Shown: positions 31,725-41,715 of the stretch, piece by piece
Layout: each line of letters opens with the position of its first letter
Numbering within the stretch: position 1 is the first letter of the stretch
Assembly: GCA_949949035.1 (NCBI GenBank)
Contig: CATLHJ010000001.1
Coordinates: 70,116-134,115, forward strand
Origin: an uncultured Clostridia bacterium
GTDB lineage: Bacteria > Bacillota > Clostridia > Christensenellales > UBA1242
Length of the DNA: 64,000 nt
Direction: 5' to 3'
The notes under the pieces: model-generated
Told to the model about the DNA's origin: nothing
The model's database searches: none
Seen by the model: only the letters and a program-made list of their open reading frames with translations
Made by a program: the position numbers and the translations under genes

Positions 31725-31974
31725 AAATCACCCCGATAATGTCGATATTTTGCACCAAGTACAATTTGCGGTTTTCGTACATAACTTCCGCACCGGCGTA
31801 TTTGTTGATGATGATTTTATCACCAACCGCGACGGGTGACGCGTTACCAACTTCGACGACAGACATGATTTGGCTGCGTTCTGCGCCCGTGGTGGGAATG
31901 TAGATACCACCCGCGGTAGTTTGTTCCGTGACCGGTTCACATAGCACGCGGTCAAACAAAGGTTTAATGCTCAT
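31717..31974 (-). CDS. groES: Co-chaperonin GroES
   Basis: IKPLFDRVLCEPVTEQTTAGGIYIPTTG...VEVGNASPVAVGDKIIINKYAGAEV; RBS aaggag. Confidence 0.95.
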   Translation of the reverse strand: MSIKPLFDRVLCEPVTEQTTAGGIYIPTTGAERSQIMSVVEVGNASPVAVGDKIIINKYAGAEVMYENRKLYLVQNIDIIGVIYE

Positions 31975-32060
31975 AATTTTTTCTCCTTGCCGGTACCATA
32001 ACACGGATTTTGGCGAAACAATGGTTTTACTGCCACCCAATTTGTTGCTATAATTAAGGT

Positions 32061-32486
32061 ATGGATTATATGCAAATGGCGGAAGATTTAGCAAAAAAGT
32101 CGTATTGCCACCGTACTCATGTTGGTTGCGTGATGGTACGCGACGATAAAGTGTTGGTGTCGGCATTTTGTGGACAAATGAGAGGCATCGCAAATTGTGA
32201 CGAAGTCGGTGGTTGCTTGCGTGAAAATAACCATATCCCCAGTGGTAAATGGCCCGGATTTTGTAATGGGGTTTGTGCTGAAACGCGTTGCGTTTGCGAA
32301 GCCGCCCGCGACGGGATTTCGTTAAAAGGGGCGACCGTTTATTGCACGCATAAGCCGTGCTTGATTTGCATGAAAAACTTAGTAGTCGCGGAAGTGGCCA
32401 AAGTATACTATAAGCACGGCTATCCCGACCAGAACAGTGACTTAATTGCCCAGGCGGCGGGCTTACCGGTGGTGCAAGTTGACTAA
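32061..32486 (+). CDS. Cytidine/deoxycytidylate deaminase family protein
   Basis: CAETRCVCEAARDGI...PCLICMKNLVVAEVAKVYY (CxE..PCxxC zinc motif). Confidence 0.88.
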   Translation: MDYMQMAEDLAKKSYCHRTHVGCVMVRDDKVLVSAFCGQMRGIANCDEVGGCLRENNHIPSGKWPGFCNGVCAETRCVCEAARDGISLKGATVYCTHKPCLICMKNLVVAEVAKVYYKHGYPDQNSDLIAQAAGLPVVQVD

Positions 32487-33810
32487 GGTACCGGTAGTGG
32501 CGATTGTCGGTCGCCCGAATGTTGGTAAATCGACACTGTTTAATACCTTGTCTGCGAACGGGCAGAGTATTATCGACGACAGCCCTGGGGTAACGCGTGA
32601 CCGCATTTATGCCGACTGCGAATGGGCGGGCAACAATTTTTCGTTGGTCGATACGGGTGGGGTCGATTTTGAAAGTACGGCTTTCGGTATCCACATTAAA
32701 GAGCAGGTCGAGATTGCGCTTGGCATTGCCGACGTGGTGATTTTTGTGGTCGACGGTATGGTGGGGTTAACCACTGATGACGAACGGGTTGTCAAGTTAT
32801 TACGGGGCTACAACAAGCCGTTAGTCTTGGCGGTCAACAAAATGGATAACCAAACTTTACGGGACACTTCGTTGGCTGAATTTTACAAGTTAGGTATTGG
32901 TGACCCGTTGCCAGTTTCGTGCAGTCAAAAAACAGGCTTGGGTGATCTATTGGACGCGGTGGTAATGAAGTTACGGGTTAAAAATTTACTGACCAACGCT
33001 GAGCCCGCTGACACTAAACGTATCGCGATTATTGGTAAACCTAACGCGGGTAAAAGTTCGATTGTTAATGCGTTGCTGGGGGAAAAGCGGGTGATGGTTA
33101 GTGACATTGCGGGGACCACGCGTGATGCGGTGGATACCCCGTTCAATTATCACGGTAAGCGTTACATCTTGACCGATACGGCGGGAATTCGGCGTAAACG
33201 TAGTGTGGAAATTGAAACTGTTGAATATTACAGTGTCATTCGCGCGATAAACTGTATTAAAAACAGTGACGTGGTGGTTTTGGTGGTGGACGCCACCCAA
33301 GGTTTAACCGAACAAGACGTGCGTTTGGCGGGCTATATTCACGAAGCAGGGCGGCCGTCCGTTATCGCCATTAACAAATGGGACTTGGTCAAAAAAGACA
33401 GTTACACGCAGTTAGAATTTGACAAAAAATTGGCGGCGGATTTAGCCTTTATGCCGTATTTTCAAGCCCTCTATATCTCGGCCTTAACGGGGCAACGGAT
33501 TGGTGAAATTATGACGACGGTTGAACGTGTGCTCACGACGACGCAAAAACGCATCACAACGGGGCAATTAAACGATATTGTTTTGAACGCGGTCGCCATG
33601 ACGCCGCCGCCGTTTAAGGCGGGAGTGCGACCAAAATTCTTATACGCTACCCAAGTGTCCGTGGCCCCACCGACATTTGCTTTGTTTGTGAATAATAAAA
33701 ACGCGGTAGGTAAAACTTATTTACGTTATTTAGAAAATACGTTGCGTAAATCAGTTGACTTTGCAGGGACACCGCTTAAACTCTTATTAAGAAATCGGGA
33801 GAAAAATTGA
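32479..33810 (+). CDS. der: Ribosome biogenesis GTPase Der (EngA)
   Basis: Tandem GTPase domains: VGRPNVGKSTLFNTL and IGKPNAGKSSIVNALLGEKRVMVSDIAGTTRD; TTG start. Confidence 0.97.
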   Translation: MTKVPVVAIVGRPNVGKSTLFNTLSANGQSIIDDSPGVTRDRIYADCEWAGNNFSLVDTGGVDFESTAFGIHIKEQVEIALGIADVVIFVVDGMVGLTTDDERVVKLLRGYNKPLVLAVNKMDNQTLRDTSLAEFYKLGIGDPLPVSCSQKTGLGDLLDAVVMKLRVKNLLTNAEPADTKRIAIIGKPNAGKSSIVNALLGEKRVMVSDIAGTTRDAVDTPFNYHGKRYILTDTAGIRRKRSVEIETVEYYSVIRAINCIKNSDVVVLVVDATQGLTEQDVRLAGYIHEAGRPSVIAINKWDLVKKDSYTQLEFDKKLAADLAFMPYFQALYISALTGQRIGEIMTTVERVLTTTQKRITTGQLNDIVLNAVAMTPPPFKAGVRPKFLYATQVSVAPPTFALFVNNKNAVGKTYLRYLENTLRKSVDFAGTPLKLLLRNREKN

Positions 33811-34463
33811 TGTATTGGTGGTTATTTTTATTGTGTCCAATTGCTTACCTGTGGGGTGGCCTTAATTTTTCCAAGATTATTGCCCGTTTGCGACACGTTG
33901 ATTTGACCGCTGTCGGGTCCGGTAACGCGGGAGCCACCAATGTGGGACGCGCCTTGGGTTTCGGTTGGTTTTTGGTGGTTACTATCTTGGAATTGTTAAA
34001 GGGTGCCATGATTGTTGCCATGGGGTATTTGTTTGGCAGTGTTTGGCAGGGTAATTATAACTATTTAGGTTCAGTTGACCATTACGTGATGATGTTGGCG
34101 GTCGGCATAGCGGGGCTGTTGGGTGACATTTTCCCCGTGTGGTATCATTTCCGTGGCGGTAAAGGCATTGCTACCTGGATCGGCATGGGCTTTTTTTTGA
34201 ACCCAATTATGATGTTAATTGACGCGGTGGTCTTCATCCCGTTATTGTGCTTAACGCGCATTATGTCAATTTCGACATTACTAGGGGCAGTGTGTTGGGC
34301 ACTGTTAACCTTTACGCCGGTATCGTGGATTTTTCAGGCACCGTTTACTTGGTACTTGGCGGTACTGTACGGCGTGATTGTCGTACTGTTATTTTTCTCA
34401 CACCGTAAAAACTTGGTACGCTTATTTACGGGGCAAGAAAAAAAAGTGTCTTTCAAAAAATAA
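33807..34463 (+). CDS. plsY: Glycerol-3-phosphate acyltransferase PlsY
   Basis: GSGNAGATNVGRALG and HFRGGKGIATWIG. Confidence 0.96.
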   Translation: MMYWWLFLLCPIAYLWGGLNFSKIIARLRHVDLTAVGSGNAGATNVGRALGFGWFLVVTILELLKGAMIVAMGYLFGSVWQGNYNYLGSVDHYVMMLAVGIAGLLGDIFPVWYHFRGGKGIATWIGMGFFLNPIMMLIDAVVFIPLLCLTRIMSISTLLGAVCWALLTFTPVSWIFQAPFTWYLAVLYGVIVVLLFFSHRKNLVRLFTGQEKKVSFKK

Positions 34464-34464
34464 A

Positions 34465-34494
34465 GTTATATTAAAAAATCTTGCTTCATAGTTA
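34465..34494 (+). promoter_or_regulatory. Candidate SigE-type promoter of spoIVA
   Basis: GTTATATT-N14-CATAGTTA; TSS expected near the second in-frame ATG (34500). Confidence 0.5.
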
Positions 34495-35969
34495 TGACTA
34501 TGAACAATAGCGTTTTTGAAAGCATTGCGACCCGTACCAACGGGGACATTTACTTGGGAGTAGTCGGACCGGTGCGCTGTGGTAAATCGACCTTTATCAC
34601 TAAATTTATGCAACAACTGGCCATTCCCAACATCGCGAACAGTTACGAACAACAGCGGGTCATCGATGAGTTGCCACAATCGGCCGACGGGACGGCGGTC
34701 ATGACGACCCAGCCAAAATTTGTGCCCAGTCGGGCGGTTGGCATTAAAGTTGGTGACGCTACCATGCGGGTACGTATGATTGATTGTGTCGGCTACATGG
34801 TCGACGGTGTCAGTGGTTTGGCGGATGACGGGCATATTCGCAACGTTAAAACGCCATGGAGTGACGTCGAAATGCCCTTTGACCAAGCCGCCGAAATTGG
34901 CACCCGCAAAGTCATTGTTGACCACAGTACTATTGCGGTAGTCGTCACTACGGACGGAACCATTACCGACTTGCCACGCGAAAACTATGTCGCTGCGGAA
35001 GAAAAAGTTATTTACGAATTAAAACAATATGGCAAGCCGTTCGTGGTGGTGGTTAACAGCCGCAATCCACAAAGTACTGCCTGTCAAGCCATTTGCCAGT
35101 CGTTAACCGACAAATTCAGCGTGCAAGTTTTACCAATGGATTTGGCAAATTTGAATACGGACGACATTACCCAAATCTTTGACGGTATTTTGGCCGAGTT
35201 CCCCGTAACCGGCTTCAAAGTTAACATGCCGAAGTGGTTACAAGTCATGCCGGCCGATCATCCCGTGATTGTTGACGCCATTGAACGTTTGCGACAATAT
35301 ACGAAAACGGTACGGCGGATTGCCGACAATCATACGGACGCGGTTTTTGTCGATAGCCAATATTTCACCAAAGTGGAAACCAGTGAAGTCGACGTGGCTA
35401 CCGGTACTGTGATTTACAATTTGATCCCCAAAGCGGATTTGTATTTCCGTCTAATCGCCCAAGAAAGTGGCTTACCGATTCAAAACGAACAACACTTAAT
35501 GGCGTACATTCAACAAGTGGCCGGCAAAGCCAAAGAATACGACAAGTTAAAAGACGCCATTGACGCGGCAGAGACTAACGGTTACGGGGTGGTTGTACCG
35601 ACCTTGGACAGTTACCGTTTGGATACACCACGTTTGTACAAGCACGGCAAGAACTATGGTTTGAAATTGCGCGCTATTGCTCCCAGTCTGCACATCATTA
35701 AGGTTGACGTTGGCAGTGAAGTCACGCCAACCATCGGTACCCAAGAACAATCCAAGGAAATGTTAGAATTTTTGAAACGCGAATACGAAACCAACAAAGA
35801 AGCTGTTTGGCAGACGCCAATCTTTGGCAAATCGTTAGACGAAATAATGCAGGAAGGTGTGGGTGCCAAATTGGCCAACATGCCCGCCAACGCGATGAAG
35901 CAGATGAAGCGCACGATTGGTAAAGTGGTTAACAATGGTAAAGGCGGCATCATTTGTATTATGTTGTAA
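34494..35969 (+). CDS. spoIVA: Stage IV sporulation protein A
   Basis: RTNGDIYLGVVGPVRCGKSTFITKFMQ...VRMIDCVGYMVDGVSG; order der-plsY-spoIVA. Confidence 0.97.
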   Translation: MTMNNSVFESIATRTNGDIYLGVVGPVRCGKSTFITKFMQQLAIPNIANSYEQQRVIDELPQSADGTAVMTTQPKFVPSRAVGIKVGDATMRVRMIDCVGYMVDGVSGLADDGHIRNVKTPWSDVEMPFDQAAEIGTRKVIVDHSTIAVVVTTDGTITDLPRENYVAAEEKVIYELKQYGKPFVVVVNSRNPQSTACQAICQSLTDKFSVQVLPMDLANLNTDDITQIFDGILAEFPVTGFKVNMPKWLQVMPADHPVIVDAIERLRQYTKTVRRIADNHTDAVFVDSQYFTKVETSEVDVATGTVIYNLIPKADLYFRLIAQESGLPIQNEQHLMAYIQQVAGKAKEYDKLKDAIDAAETNGYGVVVPTLDSYRLDTPRLYKHGKNYGLKLRAIAPSLHIIKVDVGSEVTPTIGTQEQSKEMLEFLKREYETNKEAVWQTPIFGKSLDEIMQEGVGAKLANMPANAMKQMKRTIGKVVNNGKGGIICIML

Positions 35970-36005
35970 GCACAAATTTCATCGGTGTGGCATATAGAGT
36001 GCAAT

Positions 36006-36716
36006 ATGATTTTTGAAAATTTTCTTACCTTTTTGGGCAAAGTGTTGTTCTTCTCGGGCTTGGTTAACGACAAAAATTCTTTCCCCAAACCCTTATCCAA
36101 AAAGGACGAAGAAGCCTATTTTCAAAAGTTCTGGCAAGGTGATCAGCAGGCTAAGGACATTTTGATTCGCCATAACTTGCGTTTAGTAGCCCACGTGGTG
36201 AAAAAGTACAACGGTGCGGCCGAAGCCGACGACTTAATCTCTTGTGGTACGATTGGCTTAATTAAAGCCATCAACTCGTTTAAGCCGGACAAGGGTACGC
36301 AAATTTCGACCTACGCGTCACGCTGTATTGAAAACGAGATTTTAATGTTTTTACGGGTCAGCAAGAAACACCAACAAGTAGGCTCCTTGAACGAAAGTTT
36401 AGGCGACGACCGTGATGGTAACGAAATCTCTTTGGTTGACATTGTCACCGACGAGCGTGAACAGTCCGACATTGATTTAGCACTGCATGGTCAGTTAATG
36501 CAAAAATTGGTAACGGCGATGCGGGAACGTCTAAGCGAACGTGAGTTCAAGATTATTAATTTACGTTATGGTATTGATAACCAAATTGCTTTACCGCAAC
36601 GTGAAGTGGCCGAAAAATTGAACATCAGTCGCAGTTATATTTCCCGTATTGAAAAACACGCCATTAGTGTAATCCAGCAAATTGTTAACGAACCTAATTT
36701 TCGCGACTTTCAATAA
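36006..36716 (+). CDS. sigK: RNA polymerase sigma-K factor with hydrophobic pro-sequence, not interrupted
   Basis: MIFENFLTFLGKVLFFSGLVNDKNSFPKPLS pro-region; NLRLVAHVVKKYNGAAEADDLISCGTIGLIKAINSF; C-terminal region 4. Confidence 0.92.
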   Translation: MIFENFLTFLGKVLFFSGLVNDKNSFPKPLSKKDEEAYFQKFWQGDQQAKDILIRHNLRLVAHVVKKYNGAAEADDLISCGTIGLIKAINSFKPDKGTQISTYASRCIENEILMFLRVSKKHQQVGSLNESLGDDRDGNEISLVDIVTDEREQSDIDLALHGQLMQKLVTAMRERLSEREFKIINLRYGIDNQIALPQREVAEKLNISRSYISRIEKHAISVIQQIVNEPNFRDFQ

Positions 36717-36731
36717 GTCGGTGGCAGTAAG

Positions 36732-36752
36732 ACGGCGGGTACGCCGTTTTTT
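36732..36752 (+). terminator. Rho-independent terminator after sigK
   Basis: ACGGCG-ggta-CGCCGT followed by T6. Confidence 0.8.
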
Positions 36753-36761
36753 GTGTTAAGG

Positions 36762-36968
36762 TTAAAGGTCGTCTTCGTCGTCGTCCCAATCGTCTGTGAT
36801 TACGGTAGGGGAACGCGTCGGGCTGCGTGCCTTGCGGGGGCGTACCTTGGGTTTGGTTTGGGTAACGGGTGTTAGCGGTAATTTGATAGGAAACACTGCT
36901 AACAGAATTAGGCCGACCACCAAAATAACGGACGCCACTAGACAAAGGTAAAAGTGTATTGGATACAT
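36762..36968 (-). CDS. Small hypothetical membrane protein with acidic tail (68 aa)
   Basis: MYPIHFYLCLVASVILVVGLILLAVFPIKLP TM then TDDWDDDEDDL; fills the sigK-terL gap. Confidence 0.45.
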   Translation of the reverse strand: MYPIHFYLCLVASVILVVGLILLAVFPIKLPLTPVTQTKPKVRPRKARSPTRSPTVITDDWDDDEDDL

Positions 36969-37001
36969 ATTCCCAGCCTAAATGGTCGACAGGAGAAAAT
37001 T

Positions 37002-38498
37002 ATGGAAAATGATGTCATAAAAGTGGCGGATTTGTCGACGGACGTGCCGTTACTGCATTACAACAACTGGACGCAAATTGACGTTCCGAAACAAGTACGC
37101 GCGGGCACAGCGGCCGCGGTAACCGTGGCGTCGGTACCCAAAGTTCACCACAAGCAAATGCAGTTTCATCAGTCTTTGGCTAAAAGCCGATTCGTCTTTG
37201 GCGGTAATCGTACGGGGAAAAGTGTGTGTGGGGCGTTAGAAACCATTTGGTACGCTACCGGATTACACCCGTATACCAAAATCGACCACGCTTGTGACGG
37301 GTGGGTAGTTAGTTTGACGCGACAAGTACAGCGTGATGTGGCCCAAGCCAAAATTTTACAGTACTTACCGCCCGAATGGATCGTTAAGGTAGTCATGGTG
37401 TCGGGCAGTGCTTTTGCCCCCGCCCATGGGGTCATTGATTTTATAATTGTGCGCAATGTCTTTGGTGCGCACAGTAAAATTGGTTTCCGTAACTGCGAGC
37501 AAGGGCGGGAACGGTTTCAAGGTGTATCATTGGACTTTGTGTGGTTCGACGAGGAACCACCCGTTGAGGTCTATGATGAATGCTTATTGCGCTTACTCGA
37601 TCGTGGCGGTGTGCATTGGGTAACCATGACCCCGTTGAAGGGGCGTAGTTGGGTCTATGAGCGCATTTATTTACAGCAACACCGTACTCCCGACTTAGCG
37701 TGTTTTTTTATGACCTGGGACGATAATCCGTATCTGTCGGACGGTGAAAAACGCTATTTAGAAGCCACTTTGCCACCCGATGTGTTAGCCAGTCGTAAGT
37801 ATGGCCAATTCGTAGCGGGGGAAGGTTTGGTCTTTCCAAACTTTGACCGCGCTAACATTATTGAGCCGTGTACTTTTGACCACGTTGACCATTATTATTT
37901 GAGTATTGACCCCGGTTATCGCAACCCAACGGCAGCGGTGTGGTTGGCGGGAGTCGGGGAAAAGTTATTTGTTGTTGCCGATTACGAGGTTGCTGGCTTA
38001 ACCGTGGCGGAGCACAGCCAAGCCATCTTGGCGCGTACGCGGTCATTAGGTTGGGATGTACGACAAGTGAAAATTTTGATTGACAGTGCCGCCGCCCAGA
38101 AAACATCGGCCTGTGAAGTATCAACCGCAGAACAGTACCGACAGCATGGTTTGGCGGTAGATACCAACGTTAACAAAAATTTAGCGCAGGGTTTATTGCA
38201 AATGAAAACTTTGTTTGGTAACGCAGCGGGTGTACGCAGTTTGTTTGTGTTCCAAAATTGCGTGAACTTATTGGACGAGTTGCAAAGTTATTATTGGGGC
38301 GATGGTGAACAACCCAAAAAATTGAATGACCACACGATTGATGCCTTGCGATACGCAGTAATGGCGTGGGTACAACAGTTAACGCCACCCAAAGCCCCGT
38401 TAGGGATTTTAGGGCAGGCCAAACAACAAATGTTAAAAAAAGTGGCAGTTAAACGCTTTGCTCCCGAAAATCTGTGCTTTAATGCCAACAGGAGGTAA
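37002..38498 (+). CDS. Phage terminase large subunit (ATPase + nuclease motifs intact)
   Basis: FGGNRTGKS Walker A, FVWFDEEP Walker B, SIDPGYRNPTA, ILIDSAA, NDHTIDALRYAV. Confidence 0.92.
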   Translation: MENDVIKVADLSTDVPLLHYNNWTQIDVPKQVRAGTAAAVTVASVPKVHHKQMQFHQSLAKSRFVFGGNRTGKSVCGALETIWYATGLHPYTKIDHACDGWVVSLTRQVQRDVAQAKILQYLPPEWIVKVVMVSGSAFAPAHGVIDFIIVRNVFGAHSKIGFRNCEQGRERFQGVSLDFVWFDEEPPVEVYDECLLRLLDRGGVHWVTMTPLKGRSWVYERIYLQQHRTPDLACFFMTWDDNPYLSDGEKRYLEATLPPDVLASRKYGQFVAGEGLVFPNFDRANIIEPCTFDHVDHYYLSIDPGYRNPTAAVWLAGVGEKLFVVADYEVAGLTVAEHSQAILARTRSLGWDVRQVKILIDSAAAQKTSACEVSTAEQYRQHGLAVDTNVNKNLAQGLLQMKTLFGNAAGVRSLFVFQNCVNLLDELQSYYWGDGEQPKKLNDHTIDALRYAVMAWVQQLTPPKAPLGILGQAKQQMLKKVAVKRFAPENLCFNANRR

Positions 38499-38501
38499 AA
38501 G

Positions 38502-39554
38502 ATGCAAAGTAAAAAACAAATTGTTGATGAAGTGTTAGCGGACTACGAACAACGTAAAAATGCTCGCAAGCACTTAGAGAGTAAATGGCGAACCAATCTG
38601 GATTTTTATCACGGTGATCAATACCAAGGGGTCAATAAACAATATTTTTGGCAAATGACCGAAAGTTTTAATCACGTGGGACCGTTAGTGGAAAGTCGGC
38701 TAGCAATCTTGGCAGAGGTGCAACCGGACATTAAGGATGATTTAGTGCGGGCGGTATTTGACAAATTACGGTTTCACCGCTTGGTTGAAGAAGGTAATTT
38801 TTGGCAGGAAGTCACGGGTACTGTCTTTTACAAAGTGACCAAGCAAAATGGGCAGCCGGTAATTACCGTTTGTTCACCATTTGAGATTTATCCTGACCGG
38901 TTGGACGTAGCCAATTTCGCCGAGATTAAGTCTTTAATTCACGCGAAAAACGTGGATGGTGAATTGGTGGTTGAACGCTGGTCGCGTGACCGTTTAACTA
39001 TCATCAAGGGTAATACCTTGACTTACGACGGTAAATTACCGTACCCGTTCCCGTTTGTGCGGGGCACCAGTGAATTGGCGGCAGGGCAGTTCTTCGGTAA
39101 GTCGGTAGTTGACCGTGTGATTCCGGTACAACGGGCTTATAACGCCATTAAAAACCGCCGTGCTGAATTTATGAGCCGGATGGCGTGCGGGGTGGTAGCG
39201 GTAGAAGACGGTAGTGTTGATTTAGACAGCCTTGAAATTGACGGCTTATGCCCCGGTAAAATTATTGTCTATAAACAAGGTTATCAGCAGCCAAAGTTCA
39301 TGGAAGCGGGGGTAATCCCTGACGAATTGACCAAGGAAGAAGACCGTTTATTAAACGAATTTAACACAATCAGTTGTGGTGGTGATCTAATGTCCTTACT
39401 TACCGCCCGCGCGTCAGTGGGCGAAGGTACTTTGACCTTAATTAACGAACAAATGAAACGGCAGTTACGTCGACCAATTCAAAGCATTGAAGACGTATAC
39501 GAGCAAGTAGCCGACAAAATTTTAACCTTATTAGGAGTAGAAAATGGCAAATAA
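38502..39554 (+). CDS. Phage portal protein (350 aa)
   Basis: Position after TerL; RKHLESKWRTNLDFYHGDQY...PFPFVRGTSELAAGQFFGKSVVDRVIPVQRAYNAIKNRRAEFM. Confidence 0.82.
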   Translation: MQSKKQIVDEVLADYEQRKNARKHLESKWRTNLDFYHGDQYQGVNKQYFWQMTESFNHVGPLVESRLAILAEVQPDIKDDLVRAVFDKLRFHRLVEEGNFWQEVTGTVFYKVTKQNGQPVITVCSPFEIYPDRLDVANFAEIKSLIHAKNVDGELVVERWSRDRLTIIKGNTLTYDGKLPYPFPFVRGTSELAAGQFFGKSVVDRVIPVQRAYNAIKNRRAEFMSRMACGVVAVEDGSVDLDSLEIDGLCPGKIIVYKQGYQQPKFMEAGVIPDELTKEEDRLLNEFNTISCGGDLMSLLTARASVGEGTLTLINEQMKRQLRRPIQSIEDVYEQVADKILTLLGVENGK

Positions 39555-39876
39555 CGAAGAGCAAACTATAGTCGAACCTTTGGAACAAGCGGCGATACAA
39601 CCCACAGTGGATATCAAAGCACTCCAAAAATCGTACAGTGAATTGCAAAGTGCGTTCACTAAAAAGTCACAAGCGTACAAAGAACTGGAACAAAAAATAA
39701 ACTCCATGCCCAGTCGGGAGGAAATAATTCGGGAGTATTTATTGCAGAACAATACCACCCAGCCGGCGGTGATGACCAGTTCTTCGTCCGCTTTTGATTT
39801 CGCCAAAGAAAACAAGCCAACCACTTTGGTGGAAGCCGAACGGTTGGCACGAGAATATTTCAAAAAAGGAGTATAA
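39544..39876 (+). CDS. Putative capsid scaffolding protein
   Basis: Coiled-coil ALQKSYSELQSAFTKKSQAYKELEQKINSMPS between portal and MCP. Confidence 0.6.
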   Translation: MANNEEQTIVEPLEQAAIQPTVDIKALQKSYSELQSAFTKKSQAYKELEQKINSMPSREEIIREYLLQNNTTQPAVMTSSSSAFDFAKENKPTTLVEAERLAREYFKKGV

Positions 39877-39878
39877 AA

Positions 39879-41078
39879 ATGATTACAGTAGCAACAGCCG
39901 AAAATGCCTTAAAAAACATTTATTTAGAAACGGTGATTAATGATATTAACAAAAAGACCAACCCGTTCTTGACGATGGTGGAAGCCAATGCCCGTATTGT
40001 CAGCGGTAAAGACGCCAAGTTTACTTTGCGTTACGGACAGGCTGCCGTGGGCGTGGGTACCGAAACGGGTGATTTGCCCGCGGCCGGTAACGAAAAAGCG
40101 TTAGAAGTTTCAACGCCGTTAAAAAATCTGTACGGTACTTTTCAAGTCAGTGACAAGGCTTTGAAAGCCGCGTCGTTAGATCCGAACGCGTTTGCTTCCT
40201 TGTTGGGGGGTGAAATGCAAAATTTGGTAGCGGCAGCACAAAGCAACTTGACTACCATGCTCTACGGTAACGGTAAAAAATTGTTGGCCGTTTTTGGTGC
40301 CGATGATTTGGACGAGACCCGCAAAATTATTACCATCAGAGACGAAGATTTGTCTAATTTCCGTACGGGTATGGAAATTGTAGTCTTTAACAATGGAGGT
40401 ATGCAGGTTACCAATGCCTTGGAAAAAAACACCATCACGGTGGACGAAGACAACGGTGAAATTACGGTTAGTGCGGCGTTAAAGGCGGATAAATCAGACC
40501 GTTTCTATATTTACGATCGTAACGATGATGGTACCAGTATGAACGGTATTGACAGCATCTTTATGGACAATGTTTACGGAATTGACACCACGCGGTATAC
40601 CGAAATTCGCCCGTGTAACTATCGCGACAATGGTGCAACGCTTAATATCTTGAACGAAGATGCGGCGTTGGATTTCTTGGACGCCTATGAAGAGCATTGT
40701 CAAAGTATGCCGGCGGACATTATTTTAACGCACCCGCGGGTAAAAAAGTCTATCTTTGAATCCTTGCGTGATACGCGCTCAAACATTGCGACTACCGAAT
40801 TAGCCGGCGGTTTCCGTGGCTTCTCGTTCAACGGTATTCCGATGTACAGCGATATTAAATGTAAGGCAGGTACTTTGTACGCTTTGAACAGCAAATCGTT
40901 TGCGATGCATCAACTGTGTGATTGGACTTGGTTAGCAAACGAAGACGGCAGCATTTTGAAACAATTACCCGGTAAGGCCACCTACATGGCAACCTTGGTT
41001 AAGTACGCGGATTTGATCTGTGACAAACCCTTCTTGCAAGGTCGTTGCAGTCGCTATTCGTGCCTGAAGTGGAAGTAA
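39879..41078 (+). CDS. Phage major capsid protein, HK97-fold-like
   Basis: Synteny TerL-portal-scaffold-MCP; VSDKALKAASLDPNAFASLLGGEMQNLVAAAQSNLTTMLYGNG; 399 aa. Confidence 0.8.
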   Translation: MITVATAENALKNIYLETVINDINKKTNPFLTMVEANARIVSGKDAKFTLRYGQAAVGVGTETGDLPAAGNEKALEVSTPLKNLYGTFQVSDKALKAASLDPNAFASLLGGEMQNLVAAAQSNLTTMLYGNGKKLLAVFGADDLDETRKIITIRDEDLSNFRTGMEIVVFNNGGMQVTNALEKNTITVDEDNGEITVSAALKADKSDRFYIYDRNDDGTSMNGIDSIFMDNVYGIDTTRYTEIRPCNYRDNGATLNILNEDAALDFLDAYEEHCQSMPADIILTHPRVKKSIFESLRDTRSNIATTELAGGFRGFSFNGIPMYSDIKCKAGTLYALNSKSFAMHQLCDWTWLANEDGSILKQLPGKATYMATLVKYADLICDKPFLQGRCSRYSCLKWK

Positions 41079-41084
41079 CCCCCG

Positions 41085-41408
41085 ATGAAACCAATTAGTC
41101 ACGACCTTTTCAATATTGCGGAACGGTTACGGCAAATTGATCCGGATTATCTGCTGTATCGCGATTACGCCAAAAATCGTTTCGTAGTTTACTGGCGTGG
41201 CAAATTGGCCTTTGTCGTCCCGTTCGAGCATTTGGATGAACGCACCTTGGTGTATGCCCAAAAAACCCGTCGCGAAAATGCCGATGAACTCGAACGGGAA
41301 ATTGACGAAGGTAATGCTGCCGTATGGCGAGAGCAGAGTAAGATGCTGGCAAAAATGAAAGAGCAAATAAAGGATTATGTGCAATATGATTTTGAAAGAT
41401 TTAATTAA
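41085..41408 (+). CDS. Hypothetical phage-cassette protein (107 aa)
   Basis: ORF packed between MCP and connector-like gene; C-terminal helical EELE/K-rich segment. Confidence 0.6.
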   Translation: MKPISHDLFNIAERLRQIDPDYLLYRDYAKNRFVVYWRGKLAFVVPFEHLDERTLVYAQKTRRENADELEREIDEGNAAVWREQSKMLAKMKEQIKDYVQYDFERFN

Positions 41409-41715
41409 AAGCGCTAATGATATTTTGGGGTTGCCCATTGATTGGGAGAATCATGCCAATGATGACAATTATCGTCAACTGTTCGCTTGTGCCAAGTTAG
41501 TACTGAACTCGGTAATGGGACTGTGGACGATGTCGGATTCTACCCGCATTAACGCCGGTGATTATCATTTAGACAACGCAACCTTGGTGTACGGCATTTT
41601 GGCCGAGTACGCTTTTGTGGCGGGAATGTTTAACGAATGGAAGGTATGGCAAGACAAATACCAAACTGGCTTATTGAAGGCAAAAAATGGCCACCCGCGC
41701 ATTATACCGGTTTAA
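41386..41715 (+). CDS. Putative head-tail connector/adaptor protein
   Basis: Position and size; small helical protein SANDILGLPIDWENHANDDNYRQLFACAKLVLNSV. Confidence 0.5.
   Translation: MILKDLIKSANDILGLPIDWENHANDDNYRQLFACAKLVLNSVMGLWTMSDSTRINAGDYHLDNATLVYGILAEYAFVAGMFNEWKVWQDKYQTGLLKAKNGHPRIIPV

Noticed and set aside
31717-32694. 325-aa reverse ORF containing GroES
   Set aside because: Only the last 85 codons from ATG 31974 with SD match GroES; the rest is antisense to the deaminase and der.
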